Source: Gammaproteobacteria bacterium
GTDB lineage: Bacteria > Pseudomonadota > Gammaproteobacteria > Pseudomonadales > Pseudohongiellaceae
Assembly (NCBI GenBank): GCA_029253585.1
Contig: JAQWZF010000001.1
Span: forward strand, 47,248-111,247
Length of the DNA: 64,000 nt
Reading direction: 5' to 3'
Positions 50,541-59,696 of the stretch are shown in pieces. The notes beneath the pieces are model-generated. The model was not told the DNA's origin, made no database searches, and saw only the letters and a list, made by a program, of their open reading frames with translations. A program made the translations under genes and the position numbers. Each line of letters begins with the position of its first letter. Position 1 is the stretch's first letter.

Positions 50541-51789
50541 GCCTGTGAACTTGTCGCGTTACATAGCGTTTCGCTATGTCAGTGCAGGCAAGAGCAGTCA
50601 TCTGGTTTCTTTTATGTCGGCTATCTCGATCTTTGGGCTGGCCTTAGGTTTGGCGATTCTCGTCATCGTACTCTCCGTGATGAATGGCTTTGACAAAGAA
50701 ATGCGCCAGAGTGTCCTGGGTATAGTGCCGCATATCACAGTAAGTTCTGAAGAGAACCTCAATGCGGCGCAGTGGCAGGAGGTTCGTTCAAACATAGCGC
50801 GCAACTCATCGGTAACGTCTATAGCGCCAGTGATACAGGCAATCGGAGTGGCTGCTACCGGCGACAGTAATAAAGGTGTTGTCATCAATGGCATAGATGC
50901 AGCACAGGGATCGGAATCATCCGTCCTTAATAGATTCATGCGAGCTGGAAGTCTGGACGCGCTAGAGGGAGAACGCTGGGGCATAGTTCTTGGTCAGACC
51001 CTCGCGAACAGATTAGGAGTGAGCGTGGGGGATAGTATTGATCTTTTCTCTACCTCTATATTGATAAACCCAATCACGCCGTTGGTCACTTTTAAAGGCT
51101 TCAATGTAGTGGGGATCTATCGCGTAGGTGCGCAAGAGCTAGATGGCAACCTGGTGATGATCAATCTGGCGGCTGCCAGATCACTATTCAGATTGCGCAG
51201 CCCTTACAATGCCCTTCATATCAGAACCATCGATGTGTTGCAGGCCGAGACGGTTCGCCAAGAAATGCTTGGCGATCTGCAGGGCAACTTGCGCAGCGAG
51301 AGTTGGGTCGCGACCTTAGGGGCGATCTATGAAAATATTCAATTCTCTCGCGATATCATTAGCTTTATGCTATGGCTTCTAATTGCAGTGGCGGCGTTTA
51401 ACCTGATTGTGAGTCTAATAATGATAGTACGGGATAAGCGTGGCGACATTGCGATATTGCGCACGCTGGGTACTTCTCCTGCAACGATCTATCGCATCTT
51501 CGTCTGGCAAGGCTGCTTCATAGGCCTGATGGGTATAGCGATTGGGGTGCTATTAGGTGTGCTTGGCTCTCTGTATGTGAGTCAGTTCGCCGCCTTCATC
51601 GAGTCCAGCTTTTCGGTTCAGATTTTGAACGCTCAGGTCTACCCCATAGACTTTCTCCCTTCCGAACTGCGCCTGGCTGATGTGCTCTTCGTCGCATCTG
51701 GCGTGCTGCTTCTTTCCCTGCTAGCAACTTTCTATCCCGCGAGAAGAGCTGCGGCGATACAACCTGCAGAAGCACTCCGTCAAGAATAA
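50530..51789 (+). CDS. lolE: lipoprotein-releasing system permease (second LolC/LolE subunit)
   Basis: About 419 residues if GTG 50530 is used (overlapping lolD by 11 bp); GTG 50545 is also possible. The fold is the same as the first permease: [48 protein letters not shown], a periplasmic domain, then [31 protein letters not shown] and terminal [16 protein letters not shown]. Two non-identical permeases flanking lolD indicate the heterodimeric LolCDE arrangement. Confidence 0.88.
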   Translation: MSNKPVNLSRYIAFRYVSAGKSSHLVSFMSAISIFGLALGLAILVIVLSVMNGFDKEMRQSVLGIVPHITVSSEENLNAAQWQEVRSNIARNSSVTSIAPVIQAIGVAATGDSNKGVVINGIDAAQGSESSVLNRFMRAGSLDALEGERWGIVLGQTLANRLGVSVGDSIDLFSTSILINPITPLVTFKGFNVVGIYRVGAQELDGNLVMINLAAARSLFRLRSPYNALHIRTIDVLQAETVRQEMLGDLQGNLRSESWVATLGAIYENIQFSRDIISFMLWLLIAVAAFNLIVSLIMIVRDKRGDIAILRTLGTSPATIYRIFVWQGCFIGLMGIAIGVLLGVLGSLYVSQFAAFIESSFSVQILNAQVYPIDFLPSELRLADVLFVASGVLLLSLLATFYPARRAAAIQPAEALRQE

Positions 51790-51857
51790 ATTGGGCTAAA
51801 ACTAGCCGATAAGATACTCCCTGCCTATATCCTTATGGAGAAGATAGGGAGTCACGG

Positions 51858-52906
51858 ATGCGCTGCGCCATCGTATATATTTGCGCGGGGATAGCTAACG
51901 GTGCTCTAATTAGCGACGTCGGCTTCGCTCTGAAATCATCTGCAAATGGGATCATAATTTTTGTAGTGCTCTCACTCGCTGCAAGAGCACTCGATGTCTG
52001 GCTAGTCATTCAACGATTTTTTATTTACTTGTTGTTAATCCTGTTTAGGCTTCTCTGGCATCTACATTGGGCTAACAACGTTTTAGCGGAACGCCTGCCG
52101 CAAGTGTTAGAGGGTGAAACCCTGAACGTGATAGGGGTGGTAACCGGCTTGCCAGAGAGATCTCTTATCGCGCAACAGTTCCAATTCAAGATCCCTCACT
52201 CTGATTCCGGGTTCTCTTCTCGCCGGGTAGTTCTGAACTACTATGGCGAGAGCACTATTAGTCTTGGGCAGTACTGGGAGTTTTCAGTACGACTGAATCG
52301 TCCTCATGGCTTCTCAAACCCCACGGGTTTCGACCATGAAGGCTGGTCTTTTCAGCGCGGAGTAAGCGCACGTGGTTATGTGCGCCCGTCGCCTAGCGAA
52401 CAACTAGTTACGCAATTACTAGGGGTAATTGCGATTTTATTGACCGACTCTTTGCAGGTTCGTCTGCACTCTCTGCGTTATGCCATAAATGAGCAGTATG
52501 AGCGAATATTGGGGGATACACCTAACAGTGGTTTGTTGGTGGTTTTGTTGATATGTGATAGAGCGGGGATTTCTCAAGACAGCTGGAGCCTGTCTACTGC
52601 AACCGGTAGCAACCACTTGTTTGTCATTTCCGGTTTGCACCTCATCATGGCAGCCTTAGCTCCTCAAGCTATGCGTTCCTGAAGCAGGTAAAACCGGGTT
52701 TCGTAGTGTTCTCTGCTGGTTATCGTAACAGCTTCGGGCATCTCCATGATGAGGTAAGATCTCGCTATGATGAATTCGGCAGCGAGGCGCTCTCTACGGC
52801 AGATTCGGGCATGATTAGCTTTGATTTCGGCAGCACGAAGCAAGGCGAGGGGGAAATTGCTGAAATTCTCCGGCATAGGAAGGAGAATTTCCGCTATTGG
52901 CATTAA
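51858..52906 (+). pseudogene. comEC: comEC remnant with internal deletion and frameshift
   Basis: ComEC is the inner-membrane channel for DNA uptake, normally about 750-800 residues. Here only the ends remain. The 5' part (51858-52682, good ribosome site gggag) encodes N-terminal helices, the DUF4131 OB-like domain (GETLNVIGVVTGLPERS) and the beginning of the competence domain (GSNHLFVISGLHLIMAALA), then runs into a stop. From 52658 in another frame comes the end of the metallo-beta-lactamase-like domain: SSSYAFLKQVKPGFVVFSAG, FGHLHDEV, to TAA 52904-52906. The channel helices and metal site are gone. Its position between lolE and exbB is that of comEC in Pseudomonas. Confidence 0.85.
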
Positions 52907-53003
52907 TTAGACCTGCACCTGTTGCCGATAAGCTTATTAGCCAGTGCAGGCCGTGTACCGGCGGATATGATAGAGTTATTAATCGGTTTTCTGGAGGAAA
53001 CAC

Positions 53004-53624
53004 GTGGTAGAAATAATTCGGGCCGGCGGCTTGCTGATGTTGCCCATTATTCTTTGTTCCATCGTCGCGATCGCCATCATCATTGAACGGTTTTGGAGTC
53101 TGAGTGCAGCGCGCATCTCGCCAAAATACGTGATTGCTCAGATTTGGACTTGGCTAAAGAACAATCAGCTGGACTCCAGCAAGCTGCGTGAACTTCGGCT
53201 ATCTTCACCCTTAGGGCAAATTCTGGCTGCCGGGCTGCTGAGTTCAAAATATGGTAGGGCGGCGATGATCGAAAGTATCGAGCAGGCTGCTGCGCAAGTT
53301 ATTCATAGCATGGAGCGGTACCTGAACACTCTGGGCACCATGGCTGCGATTACGCCACTGCTTGGCCTGTTAGGTACGGTGGTTGGTATGATTCGAGTCT
53401 TCAATGAGATCATGTTGCAGGGTACCGGCAATGCGAATGCCTTGGCCGGAGGTATCTCTGAGGCGTTGATATCGACAGCAGCCGGTCTCACCGTCGCGAT
53501 TCCTACCTTCATGTTTCACCGTTACTTTACGAGAAAGGTAGATTCTTTGGTTCTGGATCTAGAGCTGGAATCGATAAAGTTAGTCGATGCGCTGCACAGT
53601 GATCGAAAGGTTGAAGTGAAGTAG
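53004..53624 (+). CDS. exbB: ExbB/TolQ-family proton channel protein
   Basis: A 206-residue inner-membrane protein of the MotA/TolQ/ExbB family, with three membrane helices: residues about 8-28, and two near 110-180 containing TMAAITPLLGLLGTVVGMIRVF and ALISTAAGLTVAIPTFMFHRYF. With the ExbD-like partner downstream it forms a proton-driven motor. The start is GTG 53004 behind a perfect ggagg. In this envelope cluster the dedicated client is unknown; no TonB gene is adjacent. Confidence 0.9.
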   Translation: MVEIIRAGGLLMLPIILCSIVAIAIIIERFWSLSAARISPKYVIAQIWTWLKNNQLDSSKLRELRLSSPLGQILAAGLLSSKYGRAAMIESIEQAAAQVIHSMERYLNTLGTMAAITPLLGLLGTVVGMIRVFNEIMLQGTGNANALAGGISEALISTAAGLTVAIPTFMFHRYFTRKVDSLVLDLELESIKLVDALHSDRKVEVK

Positions 53625-53674
53625 GCTCATTTTAGGCCGTCGGTTAGCCATGGGTATAAAGAGAACACAGTGAC

Positions 53675-54127
53675 TTGAAATTCAAACGAGCAAAACGCGA
53701 AGAACTCGCTATTAATATGACGCCTTTGATAGACGTAGTGTTTCTTTTGTTGATCTTCTTTATGGTGACAACTACCTTCAGTCGCGAGACCCGCTTGCTG
53801 GTCAATCTGCCTGAGGCGAACGCCGAGGCGGCACAAAGCAATCCCTCTCAGATTGAAATTTTAGTTTCCCGTGATGGCAGTTACTCCATCAATGGCAGAG
53901 CGCTTGTTAATTCGCGAATAGAGACTCTGGTACAAGGCTTGGAGATAGAGTCCGGCGGTGACCGCAGCTTGCCGATCCTGCTAATCGCCGACGCCGAAGC
54001 GGCACATCAATTCGTAGTTACTGCAATGGATGGTATTGGGCAATCCGGTTTTACTCGGATGAACATAGCCACGCAGCGACCTCAGCAACTTGAAGAATCA
54101 GGATCAGCCCCAACTGAACTGCTATGA
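53675..54127 (+). CDS. exbD: ExbD/TolR-family biopolymer transport protein
   Basis: A 150-residue partner of ExbB: short basic N-terminus (KFKRAKREELAINMTPLIDVVFLLLIFFMVTTTF) with the proton-carrying Asp in the single membrane helix, followed by a periplasmic domain. The start is TTG 53675. Its end overlaps the msbA start by 4 bp (ATGA), linking it to lipid A transport, an arrangement typical of Pseudomonas. Confidence 0.9.
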   Translation: MKFKRAKREELAINMTPLIDVVFLLLIFFMVTTTFSRETRLLVNLPEANAEAAQSNPSQIEILVSRDGSYSINGRALVNSRIETLVQGLEIESGGDRSLPILLIADAEAAHQFVVTAMDGIGQSGFTRMNIATQRPQQLEESGSAPTELL

Positions 54128-55911
54128 GCGATAGAGATAAAACCCCGGATATAAAGCTAGGTAAAGAAGAAAGCTGGCGGCTATACCGCAGGCTGTTCCG
54201 TTATATGCTGCCGCACCGGCTCATTTTTGGCACCGCCATGCTCGGTTATGTAATTTTCGCACTTACGTCTCCTGCGGCAACCTGGTGGCTGGGCTGGACA
54301 GTGGACGCGATTACCAGCGGAGACTATGAGGCGCTTCGTATAATAAGCCCTCTAGCGTTTATCGGTTTGGCTGCGGTGCGTGGTGCGGGCGGTTTCATGG
54401 GTAGCTACTTTCTTGCAAGTATTTCCAACCATGTCGTACATAAACTACGCTGTGAACTGATAGATCGCCTCATCCGCCTGCCATCGAGTTATTTCGACAA
54501 GAATTCATCTGGGCGTCTCGTGTCCAAACTTACCTATGATGTTCTGCAGATTACCGGTGCGGCCAGTAATGCTGTGGCCGTTGCGGTGCGTGAAGGCTTT
54601 ACGGTGATTGGCTTGCTGGCCTACCTGATGTATATGGACTGGAAGCTTAGTCTGACTTTCCTGGTTATTGCCCCGGTAGTAGGCAAGGTGGTATCCATAG
54701 CGTCGAAGAAGTTTCGGCGTTACAGCACGCAGATGCAGGACTCGATGGGTGATGTGACTCAGATAACAAATGAGACTATAAAAGGCTATCGTGTAATACG
54801 TACCTTTAATGCAGAAGACTATGTCAGTACCCGCCTGTCCGCGGCGAGTGAAAAAAACCGAAAGCAGAACATGAAAATGGTGCTGACCCGCAGTGCAAGC
54901 ACGCCAATCATTCAGCTGATCGTGAGTACGGCGATAGCGATCTTGGTCTGGTTTGCGATGTCCCCCGATTTCTTTGCCACTAACACGCCAGGTGATTTTG
55001 TGGCGTTTCTCAGCGCGGCAGGATTGCTCGCAAAACCTATAAGACAACTAACCCAGATCAACGCAGTAATACAGCGTGGCCTCTCTGCCGCCGCGAGTAT
55101 CTTCGAATTACTGGATGAGGACACGGAGCGCGATACAGGCACAGCGCAGTTGCTCAGAGCTAAGGGTAGAGTCGTCTTTAAAGATGTTAGCTTCGCCTAT
55201 CAAGATGGTGCTCAGACACTGGACGGTATCAACTTCACTGCGGAACCCGGACAAACCATTGCGCTTGTAGGAAAATCCGGTAGTGGTAAATCCAGCCTCG
55301 TCAGTCTTATCACGAGATTCTATGACTTTCAGCAGGGTGAAATCACCCTCGACGGCGTGCCGGTTAAAGACTTGAAGCTGGAGAGTCTGCGGGAAAATAT
55401 TTCTCTCGTTTCGCAGCAGGTCGTGCTATTCAATGGCACGATAGAAGAGAACATCTCTTATGGCGATGATGTGGTCGATCATGAGAAAGTGCGTAAGGCC
55501 GCTAGCGATGCCCATGCCATGGAATTTATCGATGAGTTACCCGAGGGTATGGACACCCAAGTTGGCGATGATGCCGTGTTACTGTCTGGTGGTCAGCGGC
55601 AGCGAATTGCTATCGCGCGCGCTCTGTTAAAGGATGCGCCAATCCTGATATTCGACGAGGCCACGTCTGCGCTCGATTCCGAGTCAGAGACGCGCATACA
55701 AGAAGCGCTGGATACCCTGCGACAAGGCAGGACAACGTTTGTGATTGCTCATAGGTTGTCGACTATCGAAAAAGCAGACTTAATACTGGTCATGGATAAA
55801 GGAAAAATCATGGAGTCTGGAACTCACAAGGAATTACTTGCCAAGCAAGCAATTTACTCTAGACTTCACGCAAATCAGTTTTCGGAGAAAGCTGCGGCAT
55901 CGGCAGAATGA
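54124..55911 (+). CDS. msbA: lipid A export ABC transporter MsbA
   Basis: MsbA flips core-lipid A across the inner membrane. The 595-residue half-transporter has six membrane helices (to about residue 310) and a nucleotide-binding domain: Walker A LVGKSGSGKSS, LSGGQRQRIAIARAL, Walker B ILIFDEATSALDSESE and switch His IAHRLSTIE. Gene order exbD-msbA-lpxK, with 4-bp overlaps on both sides, confirms the role. Confidence 0.94.
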   Translation: MSDRDKTPDIKLGKEESWRLYRRLFRYMLPHRLIFGTAMLGYVIFALTSPAATWWLGWTVDAITSGDYEALRIISPLAFIGLAAVRGAGGFMGSYFLASISNHVVHKLRCELIDRLIRLPSSYFDKNSSGRLVSKLTYDVLQITGAASNAVAVAVREGFTVIGLLAYLMYMDWKLSLTFLVIAPVVGKVVSIASKKFRRYSTQMQDSMGDVTQITNETIKGYRVIRTFNAEDYVSTRLSAASEKNRKQNMKMVLTRSASTPIIQLIVSTAIAILVWFAMSPDFFATNTPGDFVAFLSAAGLLAKPIRQLTQINAVIQRGLSAAASIFELLDEDTERDTGTAQLLRAKGRVVFKDVSFAYQDGAQTLDGINFTAEPGQTIALVGKSGSGKSSLVSLITRFYDFQQGEITLDGVPVKDLKLESLRENISLVSQQVVLFNGTIEENISYGDDVVDHEKVRKAASDAHAMEFIDELPEGMDTQVGDDAVLLSGGQRQRIAIARALLKDAPILIFDEATSALDSESETRIQEALDTLRQGRTTFVIAHRLSTIEKADLILVMDKGKIMESGTHKELLAKQAIYSRLHANQFSEKAAASAE

Positions 55912-56930
55912 CTTTTCTAGAAAGAGCTTGGCACAAAAGAGCAGGGTGGTTGTTTTTGCTATGGCCAATATCGTTGCTATTTCAAGGAGTCACCAAGCTT
56001 CGCCGCTCGCATCAACAGAGTAAGCAGCGCCCTGGCTATCTCGAAGTTCCGGTTATTGTCATTGGTAATATTTCCTTGGGCGGAACTGGCAAGACTCCGC
56101 TGCTAATCAGTCTCGCTCAAGAACTGCAGTCGCGGGGATTCAAGCCGGGAATTATCAGTCGTGGTTATGGCGGCGATGCTGCTAGCTATCCGCTTCGGGT
56201 CGACGAGGACTCCAGCGTGGCCGAGGCCGGTGATGAGGCTTTTCTGATCGCGGAGAAGACCGGGTGCCCGGTCTACGTAGATCCAGATCGAAGGGCAGCA
56301 CTGCGCGGCTTGATTGAGGCTGAAGACGTCGATGTAGTGCTCAGCGATGACGGTCTTCAACATTATAAGTTGTACCGTGATCTGGAGATTGTGGTTGTCG
56401 ATGGGCAGCGCCTATTCTCCAATGGTTTTTGCTTGCCCGCCGGCCCCTTAAGAGAATCGGTAAATAGATTGGATGAGGTCGACTATATAATCATCAATGG
56501 CGAGACTAGGAATGAAGTTTCGCAGATACCTCATTTGACCGAGGCGAGTGCCATGCAGTTGCTCCCGCGCTATCTCGTCAATCAGGTCAGCGCAGAGAAG
56601 CGTCCTTTTTCTGGCGCCCCCTTTAATTTGGGTAACAAGTTGCAGGCAGTTTCTGCCCTCGGCAACCCTCAGCGCTTCTATGCTCTGTTAGAGCGTTTAC
56701 CTTATCAATTAGAAACATTCAGTTTTCCCGATCATCACAAGTTCACCAGCATGGATTTTGAACAGAAACACATCGATGAGCATCAACCTGTCGTAATGAC
56801 AGAGAAGGATGCGGTAAAATGCCGACAGTTCGCCAAGAGCAATTTTTGGACTCTATCGGTAGAAGTAAGTCTCGAGAGTAAATTTGTAGAGTGTCTCATT
56901 GAAGATATCCGCAAAGCCTCCACTCTTTAG
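55908..56930 (+). CDS. lpxK: tetraacyldisaccharide 4'-kinase
   Basis: LpxK phosphorylates the lipid A precursor at the 4' position. The 340-residue membrane-associated kinase has an N-terminal hydrophobic segment (GWLFLLWPISLLFQGV), the P-loop VIGNISLGGTGKTPLLISLA, SRGYGG, and DVVLSDDGLQHYKLYRDLEIVVVDG with the catalytic Asp-His region. The FPDHHKF motif is present near the end. It overlaps msbA by 4 bp. Confidence 0.95.
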   Translation: MTFLERAWHKRAGWLFLLWPISLLFQGVTKLRRSHQQSKQRPGYLEVPVIVIGNISLGGTGKTPLLISLAQELQSRGFKPGIISRGYGGDAASYPLRVDEDSSVAEAGDEAFLIAEKTGCPVYVDPDRRAALRGLIEAEDVDVVLSDDGLQHYKLYRDLEIVVVDGQRLFSNGFCLPAGPLRESVNRLDEVDYIIINGETRNEVSQIPHLTEASAMQLLPRYLVNQVSAEKRPFSGAPFNLGNKLQAVSALGNPQRFYALLERLPYQLETFSFPDHHKFTSMDFEQKHIDEHQPVVMTEKDAVKCRQFAKSNFWTLSVEVSLESKFVECLIEDIRKASTL

Positions 56931-57002
56931 AAACAATCCCTTAGACTAAAAACTGTAGCTTGTTTGTTATCTTCGCTCTGTCAAGGAGACGGGAGTATCT
57001 CT

Positions 57003-57194
57003 ATGCTCGACCAAAAACTATTAAGTATCCTCGCTTGTCCCTTATGCAAAGGGGAGCTGCACTATGACCGTGAAGCGAAGGAATTGATCTGTTTGCCAGA
57101 TGCCACGGCATTTCCGGTAAGAGACGATGTGCCGGTGATGTTAAGCAATGAGGCGAGAGAACTTACCTTGGAAGAGAGCGAGAAATATCGATGA
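57003..57194 (+). CDS. Trm112/YcaR-family zinc-ribbon-like protein
   Basis: A 63-residue protein from ATG 57003 (MLDQKLLSILACPLCKGEL) behind gggagta. It has one CPLC knuckle, LICLPDATAFPVRDDVPVML and the Trm112 fold. It sits between lpxK and kdsB in most gammaproteobacteria; its role there is not known. It overlaps kdsB by 4 bp. Confidence 0.9.
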   Translation: MLDQKLLSILACPLCKGELHYDREAKELICLPDATAFPVRDDVPVMLSNEARELTLEESEKYR

Positions 57195-57931
57195 GTTTCA
57201 GTGTCGTTATTCCTGCTCGTTTTGCTGCGACCCGATTGCCGGGTAAGCCGCTACTGGATATAGCAGGTAAACCAATGTTACAGCGTACTTATGAGCAGGC
57301 GCTTCAAAGCAGGGCAGACAGGGTTGTTATTGCTACCGACGATGAGCGTATACAGAGCGTGGCTCAGGGATTTGGTGCGACGGTATGCATGACGAAGAGC
57401 AGCCATGTGTCTGGTACCGATCGCATTCAGGAGGTCAGCTGCCAGCTAGGCATGAGCGAGTCAGACCTGGTGGTAAATGTGCAGGCAGATGAGCCGCTTA
57501 TTCCTCCTCGCGTAATCAATCAGGTAGCGGACAATCTTGAACAAGATTCAGAGGTTGGTATCGCGACCTTATGCGAGACGATCACGTCGCAGAAAGAGAT
57601 AGTCGATTCGAATAGCGTGAAGGTGGTTTTCGACCATCGCTGTCATGCGCTGTATTTTAGTCGTGCGACGATTCCCTGGCAGGGCAGCGCGTCGGCTAAG
57701 AACTGTTACCGGCATATTGGTATCTATGCTTACCGAGTTGCGGTGCTAAACCAATTTGTTGAGTGGCCCGTGTGTGAGCTTGAAGTCACCGAGAAGCTTG
57801 AGCAACTTCGCGCGCTGTACAATGGTGTTGGCATTCATGTCGCCGTTTCAATTGAGAGTATTCCTCCCGGTGTTGATACTGAGAGGGACTTGGAGCTGGT
57901 GCGTGCCCATCTCAAAGCCTCCAAGGCTTAG
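57191..57931 (+). CDS. kdsB: 3-deoxy-manno-octulosonate cytidylyltransferase
   Basis: KdsB makes CMP-Kdo for the LPS inner core. The 246-residue sugar nucleotidyltransferase has VVIPARFAATRLPGKPLLDIAGKPM, VVIATDDERI, NVQADEPLI and YRHIGIYAYR, followed by LEVTEKLEQLRAL. All are standard. It overlaps the Trm112-like gene by 4 bp. Confidence 0.96.
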   Translation: MSFSVVIPARFAATRLPGKPLLDIAGKPMLQRTYEQALQSRADRVVIATDDERIQSVAQGFGATVCMTKSSHVSGTDRIQEVSCQLGMSESDLVVNVQADEPLIPPRVINQVADNLEQDSEVGIATLCETITSQKEIVDSNSVKVVFDHRCHALYFSRATIPWQGSASAKNCYRHIGIYAYRVAVLNQFVEWPVCELEVTEKLEQLRALYNGVGIHVAVSIESIPPGVDTERDLELVRAHLKASKA

Positions 57932-57975
57932 ACCGCGCTCAATTGACGGTATCTTCTGCAACAGGCCCTATAGCA

Positions 57976-58476
57976 GTGACTCCCAAGATTAGAGTCTTGA
58001 TGGTATGTCTGGGCAATATATGTCGGTCGCCGACGGCCCATGGTGTTCTGCAAAAAATGATAGAAAATAGAGGGTTAAGTGGTGATATTGAAGTTGACTC
58101 TGCAGGTACTAGCACTTATCACATCGGTGAGCGCCCAGACTCTAGGTCAATCGCTGCAGCCGCGCAAAGAGGCTATAAGCTAGACGATCAGTTTGCCAGG
58201 CAGGTCAGTATCAGTGATTTTCACGACTTCGATTATATTCTGGCTATGGATCAGGATAATTTGTTCCATCTACAGCAATTGAAGCCAGAGCGTAGCAAGG
58301 CCAACGTGCAGCTTTTTCTTGCCTATTCTAATCAAAGTGATCGTTCGGTGCCGGATCCTTACTTTGGCGACGGCGAGCAGGGCTTTGAGAAGGTCTTGGA
58401 CCTTGCGGAGGATGCTTGCCGTTGCTTACTGGGGCAGCTGGAACAAGGTCTGAAACAATTAAAAGAGGTGGAGTAA
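57976..58476 (+). CDS. low-molecular-weight protein-tyrosine phosphatase
   Basis: About 166 residues from GTG 57976, chosen because family members start about ten residues before the active site; TTG 57943 would give 177. The catalytic P-loop is VCLGNICRSPTA (Cys and Arg of CX5R present), with the general acid Asp in VPDPYFGDG. Such phosphatases often control capsule tyrosine kinases, but no Wzc partner is nearby. It lies between kdsB and murB as in Pseudomonas. Confidence 0.9.
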   Translation: MTPKIRVLMVCLGNICRSPTAHGVLQKMIENRGLSGDIEVDSAGTSTYHIGERPDSRSIAAAAQRGYKLDDQFARQVSISDFHDFDYILAMDQDNLFHLQQLKPERSKANVQLFLAYSNQSDRSVPDPYFGDGEQGFEKVLDLAEDACRCLLGQLEQGLKQLKEVE

Positions 58477-58478
58477 CG

Positions 58479-59486
58479 GTGGTTTTCAAGATTCAGGAGC
58501 AGGTCGACCTAAGCCCCTATAACAGCTTTGGGGTAAGCCAGAAGGCTGCGTATCTTGCCGATATTCAAGATGCCGCAGATCTGCGCGAAGTGCGTGAGTT
58601 TGCTGGCTCCAAGCGCCTTCCAATCCTCATTCTGGGGCAGGGTAGCAATACTCTGTTTATAAAGGATTTCCCGGGGCTCATCCTGCACATGAATACCCGG
58701 GGCAGGGAGATCCTGCCCGGCGCGGGCATGCTCCGGGCCGCGGCGGGCGAAAATTGGCACGAACTGGTCAAGTTTTGCTTGCAGAACTCCTTGTATGGTA
58801 TTGAAAATTTGGCACTTATACCCGGTACCGTGGGTGCGGCCCCGATTCAAAATATAGGTGCTTACGGGGTAGAGCTAGAGCAATTTTTTGTCGAGCTGGA
58901 GGCCTTTGAGCTAAAAACCGGTGAGCTGCGTCATATGAGTAAAGCCGATTGCGAATTCGCCTATCGCGACAGTATTTTCAAGCAGGACCCAGGGCAGAAA
59001 TTAGTGGTGCTCTCAGTCACTCTGCAACTGGGTGCAGAGCCTACACCACAGTTGGGCTATGCCGGGCTGCGAGAGGCGCTACAGGGTAAGGAGGCCACAC
59101 CGCAGCGTGTGTTCGATACGGTGTGTGCAATCCGCAAGAGTAAGCTGCCGGATCCGGAGTTAATTGGTAACGCGGGTAGCTTCTTCAAGAATCCAGTCGT
59201 ATCGCGTACCAAACTGCTTAAGCTGCGCGAGTCCTATCCTGATCTGCCGGCCTGGGATACCGATGACCCCGACCTGGCAAAGCTTCCTGCGGCCTGGCTG
59301 TTAGATAAGAAGGGCTGGAAGGGTAAAACCCGAGGTGGGGCTGCGGTGCATGAGGACCATGCCCTGGTATTGGTGAACGCGGCCGGAGCGACTGGTGAGG
59401 ACATCCTGCTTCTCGCTCAGGACATGAGCAGCTCGATACTACAGAGCTTCGGTATAGCCCTGCAGACAGAGGTACGCATCGCCTAG
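58479..59486 (+). CDS. murB: UDP-N-acetylenolpyruvoylglucosamine reductase
   Basis: MurB is the flavoenzyme that finishes UDP-MurNAc for peptidoglycan. I use GTG 58479, 2 bp after the phosphatase stop, with an agaggtggag ribosome site; it gives 335 residues, the normal E. coli-like length. Motifs: YNSFGV, LILGQGSNTLF, IPGTVGAAPIQNIGAYG, AYRDSIFK, the catalytic Ser234 in NAGSFFKNPV and Glu331 near the C-terminus. Confidence 0.95.
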   Translation: MVFKIQEQVDLSPYNSFGVSQKAAYLADIQDAADLREVREFAGSKRLPILILGQGSNTLFIKDFPGLILHMNTRGREILPGAGMLRAAAGENWHELVKFCLQNSLYGIENLALIPGTVGAAPIQNIGAYGVELEQFFVELEAFELKTGELRHMSKADCEFAYRDSIFKQDPGQKLVVLSVTLQLGAEPTPQLGYAGLREALQGKEATPQRVFDTVCAIRKSKLPDPELIGNAGSFFKNPVVSRTKLLKLRESYPDLPAWDTDDPDLAKLPAAWLLDKKGWKGKTRGGAAVHEDHALVLVNAAGATGEDILLLAQDMSSSILQSFGIALQTEVRIA

Positions 59487-59696
59487 CACTGGCCCAAGGT
59501 TTCGAAAAGGGTTAATTCGAAAATCCCCATTTGCAGCCTCGAACCGCAGACGTGTGACCCAGTTCCCGTTTTCCGACCTTCAATTTGTGCCCTCTATCAC
59601 GCTATGCTATTAATTCGGCCTGTCAGGAATATTGTTGGAATAGCCTTTAGTCTCTTGCCCATTCCGTGGTTCGAATCCCTCTGAAGGAATAAAATA

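Noticed and set aside
59655..59690. tRNA-like T-arm (TGGTTCGAATCC) flanked by ATTCC/GGAAT before the gacA remnant
   Set aside because: No D-arm or anticodon arm can be folded around it; probably chance or at most a small tRNA scrap.
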